Shown: piece by piece, positions 25,499 through 37,782 of the stretch | Layout: the number at the start of each line of letters is the position of its first letter | Numbering within the stretch: the first letter of the stretch is position 1 | NCBI GenBank assembly: GCA_039704465.1 | Contig: JASFAU010000001.1 | Coordinates: forward strand, 1,488,001-1,552,000 | Direction: 5' to 3' | Length of the DNA stretch: 64,000 nt | DNA from: Plasmodiophora brassicae | Lineage: Eukaryota > Endomyxa > Phytomyxea > Plasmodiophorida > Plasmodiophoridae | Notes under the pieces: model-generated | The model's input: only the letters and a program-made list of their open reading frames with translations | What the model was told of the DNA's origin: nothing | Database searches by the model: none | Position numbers and translations under genes: made by a program

Positions 25499-27711
25499 TT
25501 ACTCATGTTCGAACAGTACATCGGCGGGAGGATCTGCACATGTGGCGCTGTGGAGGTCCTGGGTTGTGCCCGCGCCGGTACGTTCGAGGGCAGGCTGTAC
25601 GCTCACTTGCGCGTGTCGTCCCAGAGCGCTCTTGATCTTGTCGTTGATGAAAGCGATTTTCTTGTCATCGGCGATCATAGATTCCCATTCGTCATAGTTG
25701 ATGTCGATGAGCTCCCAGCCGCACGAGACGAGGATCCGATTCTTCAAGCGCGACGAAGGCTTTGGCGTCCGTTCACGGGTGTCGTTAGCAGGGAAGTAGT
25801 GTTGACGGCCGTTGACCTCGATAGCAACACGTCGGCTAGAGCCGAGGTTCAACGCGAAACTGACGAGGTATCCGCTGGTACCACAGTGTGCCCATTCGAT
25901 GGCAAAGCTGGCGAATCTCGACATCTTGATAATCCGGCTGACATCGAAATGCAACGCTGTGGTGTGGTCTGGAGCATGAGAGCGGAACACGTCAACGGCG
26001 CGGTCGAAGACGACTTGCAGTGCAGGATTCGACGCGGTAAGGGTTTCGATGACGGATTGCGGCAGGCACATACGCCACAGGTGCAGCATAGAGAGAAGGG
26101 GGCGGTCATGGACATTGGAGAATGCTCTCGAGATGTGGGGAGCAACATCGATGAGCTCAGTGGGCGGGCGGTCAGCCAGGGCGAACGAATACATGCATGT
26201 CACAAGTTGCAAGGGCGTGAACTGGTTGCCAGAGTGATTCTGCTTGATGATAGCGGCGGCTTCATCGTACAGACCTGAAGGACCACAACCGCATTTGGAG
26301 AACGCCCATACAATGTTGGCGAGCGTCTTGGCGTCGAGCTCATGCAACCTGCCAGACAACAGGTCCGCAAACGTGGCGAACAGGGTCATAGACGGGCGCT
26401 CGATACGCGCATATGACCAGATGACGCTCGCCGCCGTCGTGGGTTTAAACTCGTGAGCTCGAGAGGAGATGATAGGAGCAGCGGCATCAAACAAGGCACT
26501 GGCGTCGATCTGTGCCGTTGACCCATACGCCCACAGCAAGTTGGACAGGTCGGTGGCCGCGAACTGATCCAATCTGGCCATGGCGAAACTCTTCACGACC
26601 TCGTAGAAACGTACAGCTCGTATTTGAGTGAACCCTGTTGCCCATACCAGCTGACCCAGTTGCTGACAGGTGAAGTCATCCAGCTCATCTAGAGCAGCCG
26701 TGGTGATGGCAGGAATCAACGCAACGTTGTTCTGGACCGGAAACCGAGCAAACGCCCATGCAATGTTGGCAAGCTCCAGCGACCTGTTGCGCGCGTGTCA
26801 GAAATCGTCCGCTCCGAAGACATCCCGTCAGTTGCTCACCGAAACGAATCGATCCTGGACACCGCTGCTACTGAAATAGCATGGAACAGTCGATCGGACC
26901 GGGCGTTCAAGCGAGCGAATCCCCACGCCAGATTGGCCAGATCCTGGGACGACAACTCTGTGACCCTGGGGAGAACCGATGCGCAGATCGCCTGAAGCAG
27001 ATCCGGACAGACGATATGGAGCTTCGCGTACGCCCAAACCACGTTGGAGATGGACTGGCAGCTGAACAAGTCCACTTGGGGGATGGAAGCGCGCGCGATT
27101 GCCTGGAACAGGGGTTCATCGCGAAACTCCAGCTTCGTAAATGCCCATGCGATAATAGACAGGTGCTTCGTTTCGAATTCGTCAATGCGGAGCTGGCACG
27201 CGCTCGACAGAGCCTTCAGGGCCGACCGATCGGGATCGCAGTTCAGGAGAGCGAGCGCATGGGCAGCCGCCGCCAGGTTCCTACATTTGGTATCCTGCCT
27301 AGACGCTGTATTTCGAACCGCTTCCGTCAACATGGGAAGAACGCACTCGAACGTCGAAAGATAACGTTGATCGTACTTCGCCAGACCCGACAGAATCGTC
27401 GACGCCGTACGAAACGAAATATCGCGGATGTCGACGGCGTGCAACCTCCACACCCACTCGTTCAGATCCGCAATATGCCCTGGGCGCGCCGTCTGCCTGC
27501 TGAGGCTATGCACCAGCAGCAACGCCAGCTGATGCGGCCCGACCGCCGCCGGCCGCATCAGCACCGACATGACGTTCGTACCCGCATCGAGGCGCTGCTT
27601 CAGGGCCGGGCGCGCCGCCGCCGCCGCCGCCGCCACGCCACCACATAGCCGAATGACCCAGCCCGGGTGCAGCTTCCACGCATGCCTCCTGACGACGACC
27701 CCAACGACCAT
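25499..27711 (-). CDS. RAP-domain protein with helical repeats (HPR type), copy 1
   Basis: Two exons (27711-26840, 26783-25499; 56-bp intron) encode 718 residues. The N terminus (MVVGVVVRRHAWKLHPGWVI) is basic and non-acidic like a mitochondrial presequence. Repeated units of about 37 residues with the core LANIAWAFAR/LSNLLWAYG fill the middle, as in heptatricopeptide repeat proteins. The C-terminal RAP domain has VAIEVNGRQHYF and SCGWELIDINYDEWESM. Such proteins bind organellar RNA in apicomplexans, dinoflagellates, green algae and animals (FASTK). It is a tandem paralogue of the next gene. Confidence 0.85.
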
Positions 27712-27842
27712 TTTTCAGCGTCGATGGGGGGCAACCAGAAACACCGTCAACACTGCAGCTACGGCTTCGCGCGAGCCACGCCCTGCTGGGCGGGCGGCGA
27801 CGGCGGCCCGACGCTGTGTAACGCTTCGATATGTAAATAGGA

Positions 27843-30065
27843 TCATAATGATAATAACCCTGCGAGGGTCCTGTCGGTGGTGGGTGACTGGCCGCCGACG
27901 CGATGCAGGACCCGCGTGATATTGTCCGTGACGAACTGGGCCTTGTCAGCATCGGTGGGAAGGGCGTCCCATTCGTAGAAGTTGACGTTGATGACATGCC
28001 AGTGGTGACATCGGAGGATATGCTCCTTTAGACGCTGCCGGGTTTTCAGCGTTTCCGTGTCCGGGTAGAAGTGGTGGCGGCCGTTCACTTCAATGCCGAT
28101 CAAGGCGTACGAACAGTTGAACGCGAAATTCAGGCAGTAGCCTGTTTGCCGACATTGGAACGATGGAATAAAGTGTTTGTGGAATTTGGTCTGCTTCAGA
28201 ATACGCCTGACGTCGCACGATATGGCTGTCTTGCTCTGCTTGTGATAGTCGCCACCGTGGGTTCGGAATTCCGACATGGCGACATCGAACACACCAACTA
28301 GAGCCGGATTCGACAAAAGCAGCCGCTCGAAAGCGTCCTTGCCGAGGCTTAATCGCCACAGGTGCAGCATGGAAAGCACCTTTCGATCGCGGTTATTAGC
28401 AAGCAACAGCGGAAGTCGTCGAGTGACATGGATGAGCTCAGTAGGCGGACGGCCGATTAGCACAGACAAATACATCAGCGTAACGAGTTGCAGACCGGAT
28501 AGGTCATCGCATCGACGTTCCACAACCGCAGAGGCTTCACTGAATAGCGATTCCACGTGATGATCGCATTTGGCAAAGGCATGGATAATGTGGCAGAAGC
28601 CAACAGAATCGCACTGGTCTAGCTTACCGGTTATCGCTTGAGCAATGGCAGCGAACAACCCGTCTGATCGGATGTGAGCAATGCCCAGCGCCCTGGCAAC
28701 CATGGCAATTTCGATCATGTTGAAACCAGGGATACGTTGCATCAACTGTGGTGTCGCGGAATAGATGAGTGGCGCTAGCTTTGGATGGTCAACTGTGGCA
28801 TACGCCCAGAGCACTTGGGATACATCTCGGGAGTTGAGCTGGGACAGTTTTGCAGAAACATGGGGCAGAGCCCTTTTGAACAAGTTGTCGGCGCGTACGC
28901 CCGAAGAAGCTATCGCCCATAATAAATTGGACAGCTGTTGGTTATCGAAGTCACCTAGCATCGATTCAGCAGCCTCAGCAATGGCAATGAAGACATCTGG
29001 AGAGGTTTCCTTTGGATACCGCGCAAATGCCCATGCAACACTGTACAGGCCCTGCGGCCTGCACCAACAGATATGTCAAACGAATCCTTCCATCTATACA
29101 CGATTGACGTACGTGAATTCATGGATTCGGGCAGTGACAGCGACAGAAATGGAGTGGAGCAGTATTTCGTCTTGTTCGTTGGCGCGAACGAACGCCCACA
29201 ATAGATTCGACAGCTGCAGGGATGAAAAATCGTCCAGCTTGCGAGCAGCAAGATTAGCCACACCCTGGAACAGCCTTGGTGCGGGAACGTTCAGCGTTGC
29301 AAACGACCACACCATGGTGGAAAGCGATTGGCAGCTGAATTGGTCCAGTTTCGGCACTGACGCTTCGGCAATGGCTTGAAACATGGTATCGGCTCGTAGC
29401 CCCGACTTGGCAAAAGCCCAAGCTAAGGTGGACAGCGAACGGCTGTTCGATTCGGCCAACTTCGGTACGGCGGCGCGGGCGATCGCACGTAGCAGACGTT
29501 CGGAGGACGGAATCGCAGATGTAACGTACGCCCAGGCAATTGTGGAAAGAGACGTCACATCGAACTCAACGATACGACGCTCGGCGGCGTTCGCAATCAA
29601 ATCCAGCACTGGCCGGCCGCCTTCGCAGTTCAATACGACGATGGAGTGGGCGCTGTTCGCCAAGTGCCGACAACCAGAATCGGGTTTGTCAACACCGACG
29701 CGAATGGAATCGAGCAGCAACGGAACAATGCGGTCGAATTCGCAACGATATCGTCGATCGTATTTGGCAATACACGACAGCATCGTGGCGGACGCGCGAA
29801 CCGGGATCTCATTCGCATCGATACAGCTGAGTCGCCACAGGGCCGCATGCAGGTCGGACGCATGCGACGCTCGCTTCGTCTGCTTACTGAGACAGTGCGT
29901 CATCAGCGTCGCCAGGTCCATCGCTAACCGCTTCGGCTGCGACGCCTGCCAGCGCCGCAGCACTGCCCCGACGTTCGTCGTTTCATTGATGAGCGTCGCG
30001 AAGCTGCACCTGACGACGGCAAGCACAAAATGCGATTCACTCAGCAGTGGACGCCGCCGCCACAT
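27843..30065 (-). CDS. RAP-domain protein with helical repeats (HPR type), copy 2
   Basis: Two exons (30065-29113, 29058-27843; 54-bp intron) encode 722 residues. The start MWRRRPLLSESHFVLAVVRC looks like a mitochondrial presequence. Repeats such as LSTLAWAFAKSGLRADTMFQ and LSNLLWAFVRANEQ follow, and the RAP domain has IGIEVNGRHHFY and HHWHVINVNFYEWDAL. Its single intron interrupts the same repeat (in front of VAWAFARYP) as the intron of copy 1 (before ANIAWAFARFP). This shows that the pair arose by tandem duplication after intron gain. It is likely mitochondrial RNA-binding. Confidence 0.87.
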
Positions 30066-30594
30066 GCAGACACGATTGGCGTACGGCGGGCTGCCGGAAC
30101 CCTCGAACGCGCAGATTTACATGCATACTGCCAGTTCGCACGCATTGCTAACATTGGGGTGTCAGTTATAGCACAAAGCGCAAAGCAGACCTCAAGGCAT
30201 ATCTCGTGCGGTAAACGGTCTGTTCATCGCCGACCACGTGAGCGCAAGTTTTCAGGTCGAGGACGCGAACCCACTTGTCTATCGAGGCAACCCGCAGGGA
30301 GAAACAACCGGTCAGTAAACGGTAGTAGGGCCGGTAACGCTATGTAGGTAACAGGCGCGGGGGCTCGCAGGGGTCTTGGTGTACCTACGTAGACCCAGTA
30401 GGCGTCGTGGAGGTGTGGCCAAGGCGCTGTTTTTTTGCGGCGCGCGGCTCCGGACCGGAGTCGATCGAGCCTCTGCGGCTGGCCCTGGGTCGCGCGTCTC
30501 CTGGAACCCGACCTCTTCTAATCGCCCGTGTCTTCCACCTTCACGGCCCCAGGGCGAGATCACATTCCGCACATCGCGCCAGGCTACACGTCAG
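30066..30594. other. Divergent intergenic region
   Basis: A 529-bp region lies between RAP copy 2 and the deubiquitinase gene. It includes a T-run (GCTGTTTTTTTGC) near 30430. An open plus-strand frame upstream of ATG 30595 is Arg/Ser/Pro-rich and not domain-like, so it is taken as non-coding. Confidence 0.45.
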
Positions 30595-32670
30595 ATGCCA
30601 ATCAATGTCGGCTCGGGTGCGGGTTCACAAAATCGTTGCCCACACGTGGACGCGTTTTTGGAGAGGAATGGCGAACAGACGCTGATTGTGATCATGAACC
30701 TAGTCTTATCGTACACTAACCCAGCATCGAAAGTATGCCTGTGGCGTCAGTTCCTGCGTATCGTGGAGTTGCCACGTTCTCATCATCCTGCAACTTCGTA
30801 GGTAAGGGCACCTCGGTGCATGGCCTGTAATTCGTTTGGAGTGCGATATCATGCCTGTCTGGACTGCGTAAGATGCCGCTCGTGTTCGTCGCTGGATCGT
30901 CCTCGCTGACATCGCCGGTACCCGGGCAGGTCTATTTTGGGTGTTGGCATGGACGACACATCCAGCAGCATTCCGAAGCCAGAGGCCACAGACTGGGTAT
31001 GCTGCAGGGCTCCAGAACTGAATGCAGTACTAACCGTGTGGCTGTACGTAGCCATTGACCTGACGAGGCTGGAACTGTACTGCTTTCACTGCAAGGACTA
31101 TGTCTACGACGATAGGGTGGAGAAGGTTTTCGAGCAGCCATACCCCCGAATCGAGTCAGTTCACGAATCCGATTGCTGGACGGTAGCATAGGATGGCGTC
31201 CTGATATGGGATGCGCAGGTCAGCCAGAGCAGCAGCATCGCAGAACCTGATCATCAGCCTACCGCAACAGGGCGAGGGCCACTCGACCCATCACAAGGAA
31301 GCTCTGTGGCACTGTACGCCCAGGAGGAACCCTACTGGCTTGGTGGGTCTGCGTGGGATGCTCAACCTGGGGAACACGTACGTCCCAGAACAACGTTATC
31401 GCTCCCGAAATCGTTATCCAACCGCGATCAGGTGCTTCATGAACGTCGTCCTTCAAACGTTGGTGCACAACCCGCCGATTCGTGACTACTTTCTTGAGGA
31501 TCGCCATAACAGGCAACTGGTCGGCGCGTATAACGCCATATATCTGTGGCGGGATGCTAAAGTGTGTCCTGTTAACAGTGCCCAGCGAAAGGAGACAGCC
31601 TGTGCCTGGCATGCGACATGGACCTCATCATCGAGAGCGCGTTCAGCGGGTCGACGGAACCATTCGCGCCGCATCAGTTCCTGCACGCCATGTGGTCGCA
31701 CGCGTCACACCTTGCCGGTTACGATCAGCAAGACGCGCATGAGTTCCTCATCTCATTGCTCGACGGCCTACACCTCCGATGCGGCGGGACGCCCGTCGAT
31801 TGCAAGTGTATCGTCCACAGGGTTGGGCACCTTTCTCCCCGCTTCTGTCAAACCCATCTGACCATGCGCACAGACGTTCGGCGGTCAGTTCCGTTCGGTC
31901 GTCACCTGTCTGGGATGCGGGTCGACGTACTTCGCGTTCGACCCTCTACTCGAAATTGCTGTTGACCTCGCCGCAATCCACAACCATTCAAGCGTACAGC
32001 CTCAGACACTATTCGACTGCTTGGAGAGGTGGATGGGGTCGTGGTTCGGTCGATCGCGGCTGGTCTAAAGGATGCCATCCAGTTTCACGAAGCCGGAACG
32101 GCTGTCGGACAAGTTCTTCTGTCGGAAATGCGAAACCCACCAACCGTGTACGAAGCAGCTGTCGATTCAGTCGCTCCCGGCTGTCCTCACAGTGCACCTG
32201 AAGGTCGCATATGCTTTTCTGTTCCGGCCACTGCTTTATTCTGATGTGGTCGCCAGAGATTCAAACACCTCGGCCGGGCGCAGACGCCGTCAGCGTCCAC
32301 GAAGCTGGATAACTTCATCGCGTTCCCCGCCGATCACCTCGACCTGGGCCAGTTCGTGTCGCAAGAAGCGACAGCGGATGGCGGGAAGCCACAGCTTGGC
32401 GCCCATGTATATAAGCTGTTCGCCGTCGTCGAGCACAAGGGATCCGTGGATTCTGGGCATTACATTTCCTATGTGCGTCGTGAGCACTCATGGTTCGATG
32501 CGCCCCTCCCCGTCTTGTCGTGGCCCTTCCTGGCATTCCGAACTGACGTACGCCCGTGCAGGTTCAAGTGCGATGACGCGGTCGTTACGCGACGATCAGA
32601 ACGCGAGGTCCTCTCTTCCCCAGCCTATATGCTCTTCTACCAGCAGGTCGCCCCCGAGCGGTCTACATAG
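30595..32670 (+). CDS. Ubiquitin-specific protease of the USP22/Ubp8 type
   Basis: Twelve exons give 488 residues (30595-30687, 30734-30757, 30802-30867, 30930-30996, 31052-31182, 31244-31377, 31432-31519, 31579-31821, 31874-32028, 32083-32203, 32257-32492, 32562-32670). The N-terminal ZnF-UBP has CPHVDAF, RCMACNSFG, HACLDCVYFGC, HIQQHSEARGHRLA and YCFHCKDYVYD. The protease core has the Cys box GMLNLGNTCFMN, the QQDAHEFLISLLDGLH box, zinc ligands (FFCRKC), the His box SGHYISYVR and the closing KCDDA. The order and spacing match USP22/Ubp8, the SAGA-complex enzyme that deubiquitinates histone H2B. Confidence 0.92.
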
Positions 32671-32752
32671 ACTCTATTTACTACAGATTCGGGGATCCCA
32701 TTATTTACGGTCGATATGGGTTTTATTCGTCATCGCGACCCTTTCTGCGCTA

Positions 32753-34176
32753 CTAAACATCCTCATCGTCGTCGTCGTCGTCGTTGCAGAGGCGGGACAT
32801 GAGAACCGGCTCGTCCTGGAATGCGCCCCAGTCGGCAACGACTCCGTTCCGTTTCGCGATATCTATTGGCGTGTCGCCCTGTTCGTTCGCCAAATTAGAG
32901 AGCACCGTCCCCATTGCATAATGCAGGAATTCGATGGCCCGGGGTTCTGCGATTCCTGCCACGTAATGCCAAACGGTGTTCCCGTTGGCATCCAGCCTGG
33001 CCGTCATTCGATCGTGTTCCAGCGCGACCAACAACCGCAACGAGGCAAAGTCCCGAGCGTCGACAAGTGCCACAATGGTCTCTGGCCACAGGTCAATCAT
33101 CGCCCGGCGGACGCTGTCGAACCGGTGCAGGACCCGTCGAAACAGGCGCCGCGTATGAGGCAACCGCTGGAAATACTCCAGAACGGTCGCTGATGATTGT
33201 CCATGAGCGGCTAACGCTTTCCTGATACTGGGCACCGACCAACCACCTCCGACCGCCTCCCGGCTCGACACGATCACATCGTGAAGCAACGACGCCGATG
33301 GGATCGCTCCAAGGACGTTACTTGGGAACCTAATCAGACAGCATCTGAGCCGCTGTAGTGAGATGCGACGACTAGACACGTTGCTGACCTGTTCCATGGG
33401 CCGCCTGCCAGGATGACGCTGCTTGACAGGTCGAACCACTGATGGACGAACGCCATGCGAACAACGAGGCGGCGCACGCCCGGGTCGCATTCGCTCGAGC
33501 GGTTGACAAAGTCGGTCCAGCGGTGCATGGCGCGCGTGTTGCTGATCGTGAACCCAGCCGACGCCATCAGGGCCAGCACGCGTACAGCACGATCGGGGTG
33601 TTGGCGAACGCCCGTCGTCATGATCAGGTCAAACGCAGTCGACCCGTCGTCCGACGTGCAAACCGCCCATGTGGGACGGTCGGCTGCCGCGCTGATGATC
33701 GCCTTGGCCTTCGCCATCAGCAGCGGTGTATCACCATCAGCGTGCAGGAGACTCCATACGATGCTGGCGAAATTTACGCGGACCACTCCATCGTCGTCAT
33801 CTACAACGGATAATGGCAACGTATCTGATGATGCGCCTTGGCCAACCAGGACCCAGGCCCGGTCCATATCTCCGTCGTCTAAAGCGGCAGCGAACCGGGC
33901 GTCGAGATCGGTCAGCGTCAGAGGTAATAGGCGAGATCGTTTGCCGATCAGCGCATGTCGCAACCGGTCGTGAGTAGCACGTGCCGTTCGCCACTGCTCG
34001 GCCTGGTGTCGCCTACGACGTTGGAACTCGCGTCCGACGGCTCGGTCGCAGTGACGATTAACGGCACGAGCGCTGGCCAGTTCGTCGGCAGGCAGGAACT
34101 GAAGCACGATATGCCAGGTATCGTTCAGGATCAGGGAGCAATCAGGCAGTACCACCAGCCGGTCGCCAATGGTCAT
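32753..34176 (-). CDS. F-box-like protein with ankyrin-type repeats
   Basis: Two exons (34176-33389, 33344-32753; 44-bp intron) encode 459 residues. Near the N terminus LNDTWHIVLQFLPADELASA then AVNRHCDRAV looks like an F-box. Helical repeat units with ankyrin character follow: LHADGDTPLLMAKAKAI, SDDGSTAFDLIMTTGV and DANGNTVWHYVAGIAEPRAI. The protein ends in an acidic run (NDDDDDDEDV). It may recruit substrates to an SCF ubiquitin ligase, although the F-box match is by eye. ATG 34176 was preferred to 34314 because the F-box starts soon after it. Confidence 0.65.
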
Positions 34177-34551
34177 CCTGATGGCCCATTGGGGCGCGTT
34201 GAAGCACCGCGCCCCCGAGTCCCGAGTGACAGGCGCAGACGCCCCACACCGCGCCAGCTTGATCATCTCGAGACGGTTACGGTTATACGGACGACAGGCG
34301 TCGAGCCATGTCACTTTACGAACCGTGAACCAAACCGAACGATTAATCCCGCACCTGTTCTACAAGAGTCCTTCCGTGTCAGTACCTCGGGGGCAAGGTC
34401 ACTCTACGGCCAATGGATCTGGCACGCATCGAAACGAACATGGGTGGTAATAACAGCTCAGCGGCTGGTTGTTAAGAACGAAAGGCGTGGCGATTCGCAC
34501 CGCGATAATTAAGGTGCGCTGGAAATTCGTCGTCGGTTCCGAAACGCAAGA
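34177..34551. other. Intergenic region
   Basis: A 375-bp gap lies between two minus-strand genes. It is AT-richer near 34490 (GATAATTAAGG). No exon was recognised. Confidence 0.4.
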
Positions 34552-36621
34552 TCATGTAGAGTTCGTGCTTGATGACATTTCAGGCACGCTTTCCATTCCT
34601 GCACCTCTTGCCTCGCAGACGTTCTGAGGATGGTCCATCCAAGAAGTTGGGAGCGAAGATGGTCGACTGCTACACGGGCAGACATCAGTACTGGAGCGTG
34701 GACATCGGCGAAGATACGAGCTGTCCCTTACCCAGGCTGAGTCGTCTTGGCTGCGGCCATACGGTTTAGGCGTGCCCACTTCCTCGGAAGGGACTGCTGG
34801 CTCCGACCCGCAAAGAACGAGGAGAACCTGGAAACCAGTTAAGAGCAAATTCGGCGCGCCCGTTAAGCAAGGTCCCACTTGGCATCTTTGAGAATGTCTG
34901 TCCACTTGGATTCGCCATGAACGGAGACGGCATCAATCAGCCCTTGGGTTTCTTCTGCAGTCCAGCGTCGGGACCGTGCAGCGGTAGACGCTTCTTCGAC
35001 TCCCTGAAGCGAGGTATCCCGCGTTCAAACACAGTGCCCGACAGGGAAATCTCAGATAACGCTGTACCTGTTCTAAAATAGGTATGCGTTCTTTCGGAGC
35101 CGACATTGATGCAATCGCAGGCGATGACAGCCTTGGGTCGCAAAACGATGGCCCTCTAGGAGCGGAATTAAACGTGCCCCTAACGCCCCCAGAGCGAGCA
35201 GCCCCATACGAGTTTGCATGAATCGGCGCAGACCGCAACGGAACTGGTCGGGGCTGATTCCAGTCGTCGACACAAATGGCAAGGTGGCATTCGCGACGAT
35301 TAGGAACCCCAGCCATGCGACCCATTGGCGGAGTCATTCCTGCGGGAAACGTGAGCTATATTGCTAAATGAAAACCGTTGGTTGGCGCTTACCATAACGA
35401 GGACTCATGCCATTCATACCCTCTGCTGGAAAGCTGCTTGGTGTCGGCGGTGGCGTCTGCATTCGCCGCATCTGATCTTGACGGACAGGCTGGGCAATGG
35501 CTACTGGCGTCGAGACGCTACGGTATGAGACAGCAAGAGGAGAGCTGAGTTCAGCCCATTTCGAAAGCAAAGCAGTACGGTTCCGCCGGGAAAACAACGC
35601 CTTAAACATTTCGTCGCGCTGAACACCACGTTAATGGACGGGTGAGCGAGGACACAAATTCTGAATACCCATGCTGATTCCCAGGATCCCTTGTGCCGCA
35701 CGATCGCGTTACGCAGAGCAACCAGTTCCTTAGGTGTCCAATCGTTACCAGGTACTCTGTGCACCGGCTGCGGTGGCTGGTGCAGCGAATGCAAAGGTTG
35801 AGCCGCTGCTTGGGCAACTGCCTGCGCTAGAATGCGCCTATCCCGGTCGGAAGCGAAGTCACCGACATGCGATGGTGCCGAAGGCGTCGACGGCGCATTG
35901 GTCCCTGAATCCGATGTGCCCCTTGTCTTGTTCATGCGCGCCCATTTGCGTATCATTGATGAACGACGCCGGCCGGCAAGCAATGACGCCCAGCGGGGGT
36001 CCGCTTGAATCAAATGCCACGACCCATGACCGAATTCAGCAATGCCGGCACGAAGCGCTTCAGTCTGGCAATCGCAACGTAAGACCACCACATCGTATTC
36101 AGTCCGATTTCGATCAGCAACCTCTTGTTGAGTCCAGCGGCGACTGACAGAACTATTTGGGACACTAGACGCAATCGGTGGCGTCGACACGTCGTCCATC
36201 TCGTCGTCCGATGACTCCGTCGTGCCGAGGCTTCCAGGGAACGATACTCCCGTTCCACGGCTAAAGCCATAATCACCATCGTCGTTCAAATCAAGGACGT
36301 CAGGCTGGGGTCCATCCCTCCAGCAATTCAGGAAACCTTTCAGGATAGGCCGCATTACAAACAAGTACTCTGGGACAGGCGGCACGGAATCCAACCTGAA
36401 TCCGGTGCCGACATGGCCTTGCCAGAAGGGTGTGCCTGCGTCGCCCAATCCCAGTCGACATCGGGTTCGTCCTGCGCCCAGTGTTGCTGCGTCGGAATTC
36501 CGCCGGCCTCTTCATCTGCGCGACGGCCGGTGAGCGACGCGGTCGATCGCGGCGGCCCTCCCAACCCACCACTGAACATCATGACGTCATGGTCGTCCAG
36601 GTTCAGGAACCCGGTGGCCAT
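34552..36621 (-). CDS. Triple SANT/Myb-repeat protein
   Basis: Eight exons (36621-36396, 36336-36122, 36064-35669, 35618-35393, 35339-35068, 35003-34879, 34827-34732, 34666-34552) give 556 residues. Three SANT/Myb domains are each completed by splicing: RRWTQQE + TEALRAGIAEFGHGSWHLI, DWTPKELVALRNAIVRHKG + RDEMFKALFSRRN, and RRWTAEETQGLIDAVSVHGE + FSSFFAGRSQQ. Each ends with a KWA(R/E)(M/L) helix (KWARMN, KWAEL, KWARLN). Linkers are Pro/Ser-rich. It is likely a nuclear DNA-binding or chromatin protein. The same KWARL ending occurs in the single-Myb gene at 11 kb. Confidence 0.78.
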
Positions 36622-37107
36622 GCCGGCCAGGTCGGTGCCCGCCGAATTCGTCGCCGTCGCCGTCCGCCCAGGGCGATCACGAATGCTGCAGCTGGTCCAG
36701 CGCACAAAATTCAACTCCAGCCGGTCCTCTCAGCCAAGGGGGCTATTCTGGGAAGCACACCGGGCACGGACTTGCAGCAGTCAGAAGGCAGGGCTTCCGA
36801 TCGATACATACAGAGGTGACGCGACTCGGCGCGATACTCTTTCTATTCCAACCTGAATCAGCAAGGCGAATAGCGCGTCCTTCAGGTCGACAACTACGAA
36901 CGTGCATGCGGAATAGTTGGCAGATGTGGAGACCGGGGCGGGCAAAAAAATAGCCAAGCGCGAACTTGTCATAGACGCCTGGCCATCGTCTCCTGCACAG
37001 TTCGCAGATCACCGGTGAGCGAATCGGCGCGTTCGTCAGACATGATGCGGATTTGAAGGCGCACCGCATGGACGAAACGACTGGAGATTTGTACGAACAA
37101 CTAAATA
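36622..37107. other. Intergenic region
   Basis: A 486-bp region lies between the SANT gene start and the ALG13 end. A 108-codon minus-strand frame (37069-36743) is present but Arg/Cys/Ser-rich and domain-free. It is left uncalled. Confidence 0.4.
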
Positions 37108-37650
37108 CTATATTGAGGAAGAGTGGAATCCCAGGTCGTGACTGATATCACGCCACAGTTGCCTGGAGTTGGCGGCGGGAAGTGGACGGAGGTCGTCAAG
37201 GTTGGCGTTGGCGAGTGCTTCGACAACGCCGGTAACGGAAGCCCATATGAGATGTCCTTGATCGGCGAGGTTCTCAGCAAGTTCAAGCTGGTGGTTGTCC
37301 ATGAGAGTGTCGTTGACGACCACGATGAGGGGTTTGCCGGCTCGCAGGCTTTCAATAATAGAACCGGCGCCAGCGTGACTGACGACAAGATCGCTAGCCG
37401 CGATAACCTCGTTGAATTTCTCCACGAACGCATCTGCTACAACGGTCACACCATAGTGCCTGCCTTGTTCCTGCAGCTGGCAGGGAGGCGCCGACTTGCC
37501 ATATTGCACATGCAGCCGAGACATGCCTCGCTTGACGACGGCCTTCAGCACGCCATCGTACTCGCGATCGAGCGTATCGATCAGCGCATCGAACTGCGTC
37601 GTCCCAACCGTCACCAGACAAGTCCCGACTCTGCCCCCGTCGTCGGACAT
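37108..37650 (-). CDS. ALG13: ALG13, catalytic subunit of UDP-GlcNAc transferase
   Basis: A single exon encodes 180 residues from ATG 37650 (MSDDGGRVGTCLVTVGTTQF). Hallmarks are VTVGTTQFDALID, then ASDLVVSHAGAGSIIESLRA, GKPLIVVVNDTLMDNHQLEL and AENLADQGHL. These form the nucleotide-sugar-binding C-terminal half of the GT28/MurG-type enzyme. In most eukaryotes ALG13 pairs with the membrane anchor ALG14 to add the second GlcNAc to dolichol-PP-GlcNAc on the cytosolic ER face. ALG14 is not seen in this window. An in-frame ATG at 37728 is less likely. Confidence 0.93.
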   Translation of the reverse strand: MSDDGGRVGTCLVTVGTTQFDALIDTLDREYDGVLKAVVKRGMSRLHVQYGKSAPPCQLQEQGRHYGVTVVADAFVEKFNEVIAASDLVVSHAGAGSIIESLRAGKPLIVVVNDTLMDNHQLELAENLADQGHLIWASVTGVVEALANANLDDLRPLPAANSRQLWRDISHDLGFHSSSI

Positions 37651-37782
37651 TCCAGTGCGGGCACACGCTGCGGATTTATGTCTCCTACATAGCGAAGACG
37701 ACCTTATAAGCGTCCTGCTGCGGTACACAACGAATGTATAAACCTCAATCAGAGTCTCCGCATTTGCCAGATCGTAACGAGG

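Noticed and set aside
30376..30594. Upstream extension of the USP22-like frame
   Set aside because: The extension is Arg/Ser/Pro-rich without similarity to USP22 N termini. ATG 30595 lies just before the first zinc-finger Cys.
36743..37069. 108-codon minus-strand frame
   Set aside because: Its composition is Arg/Cys/Ser-heavy with no domain or splice partner. It is probably chance.
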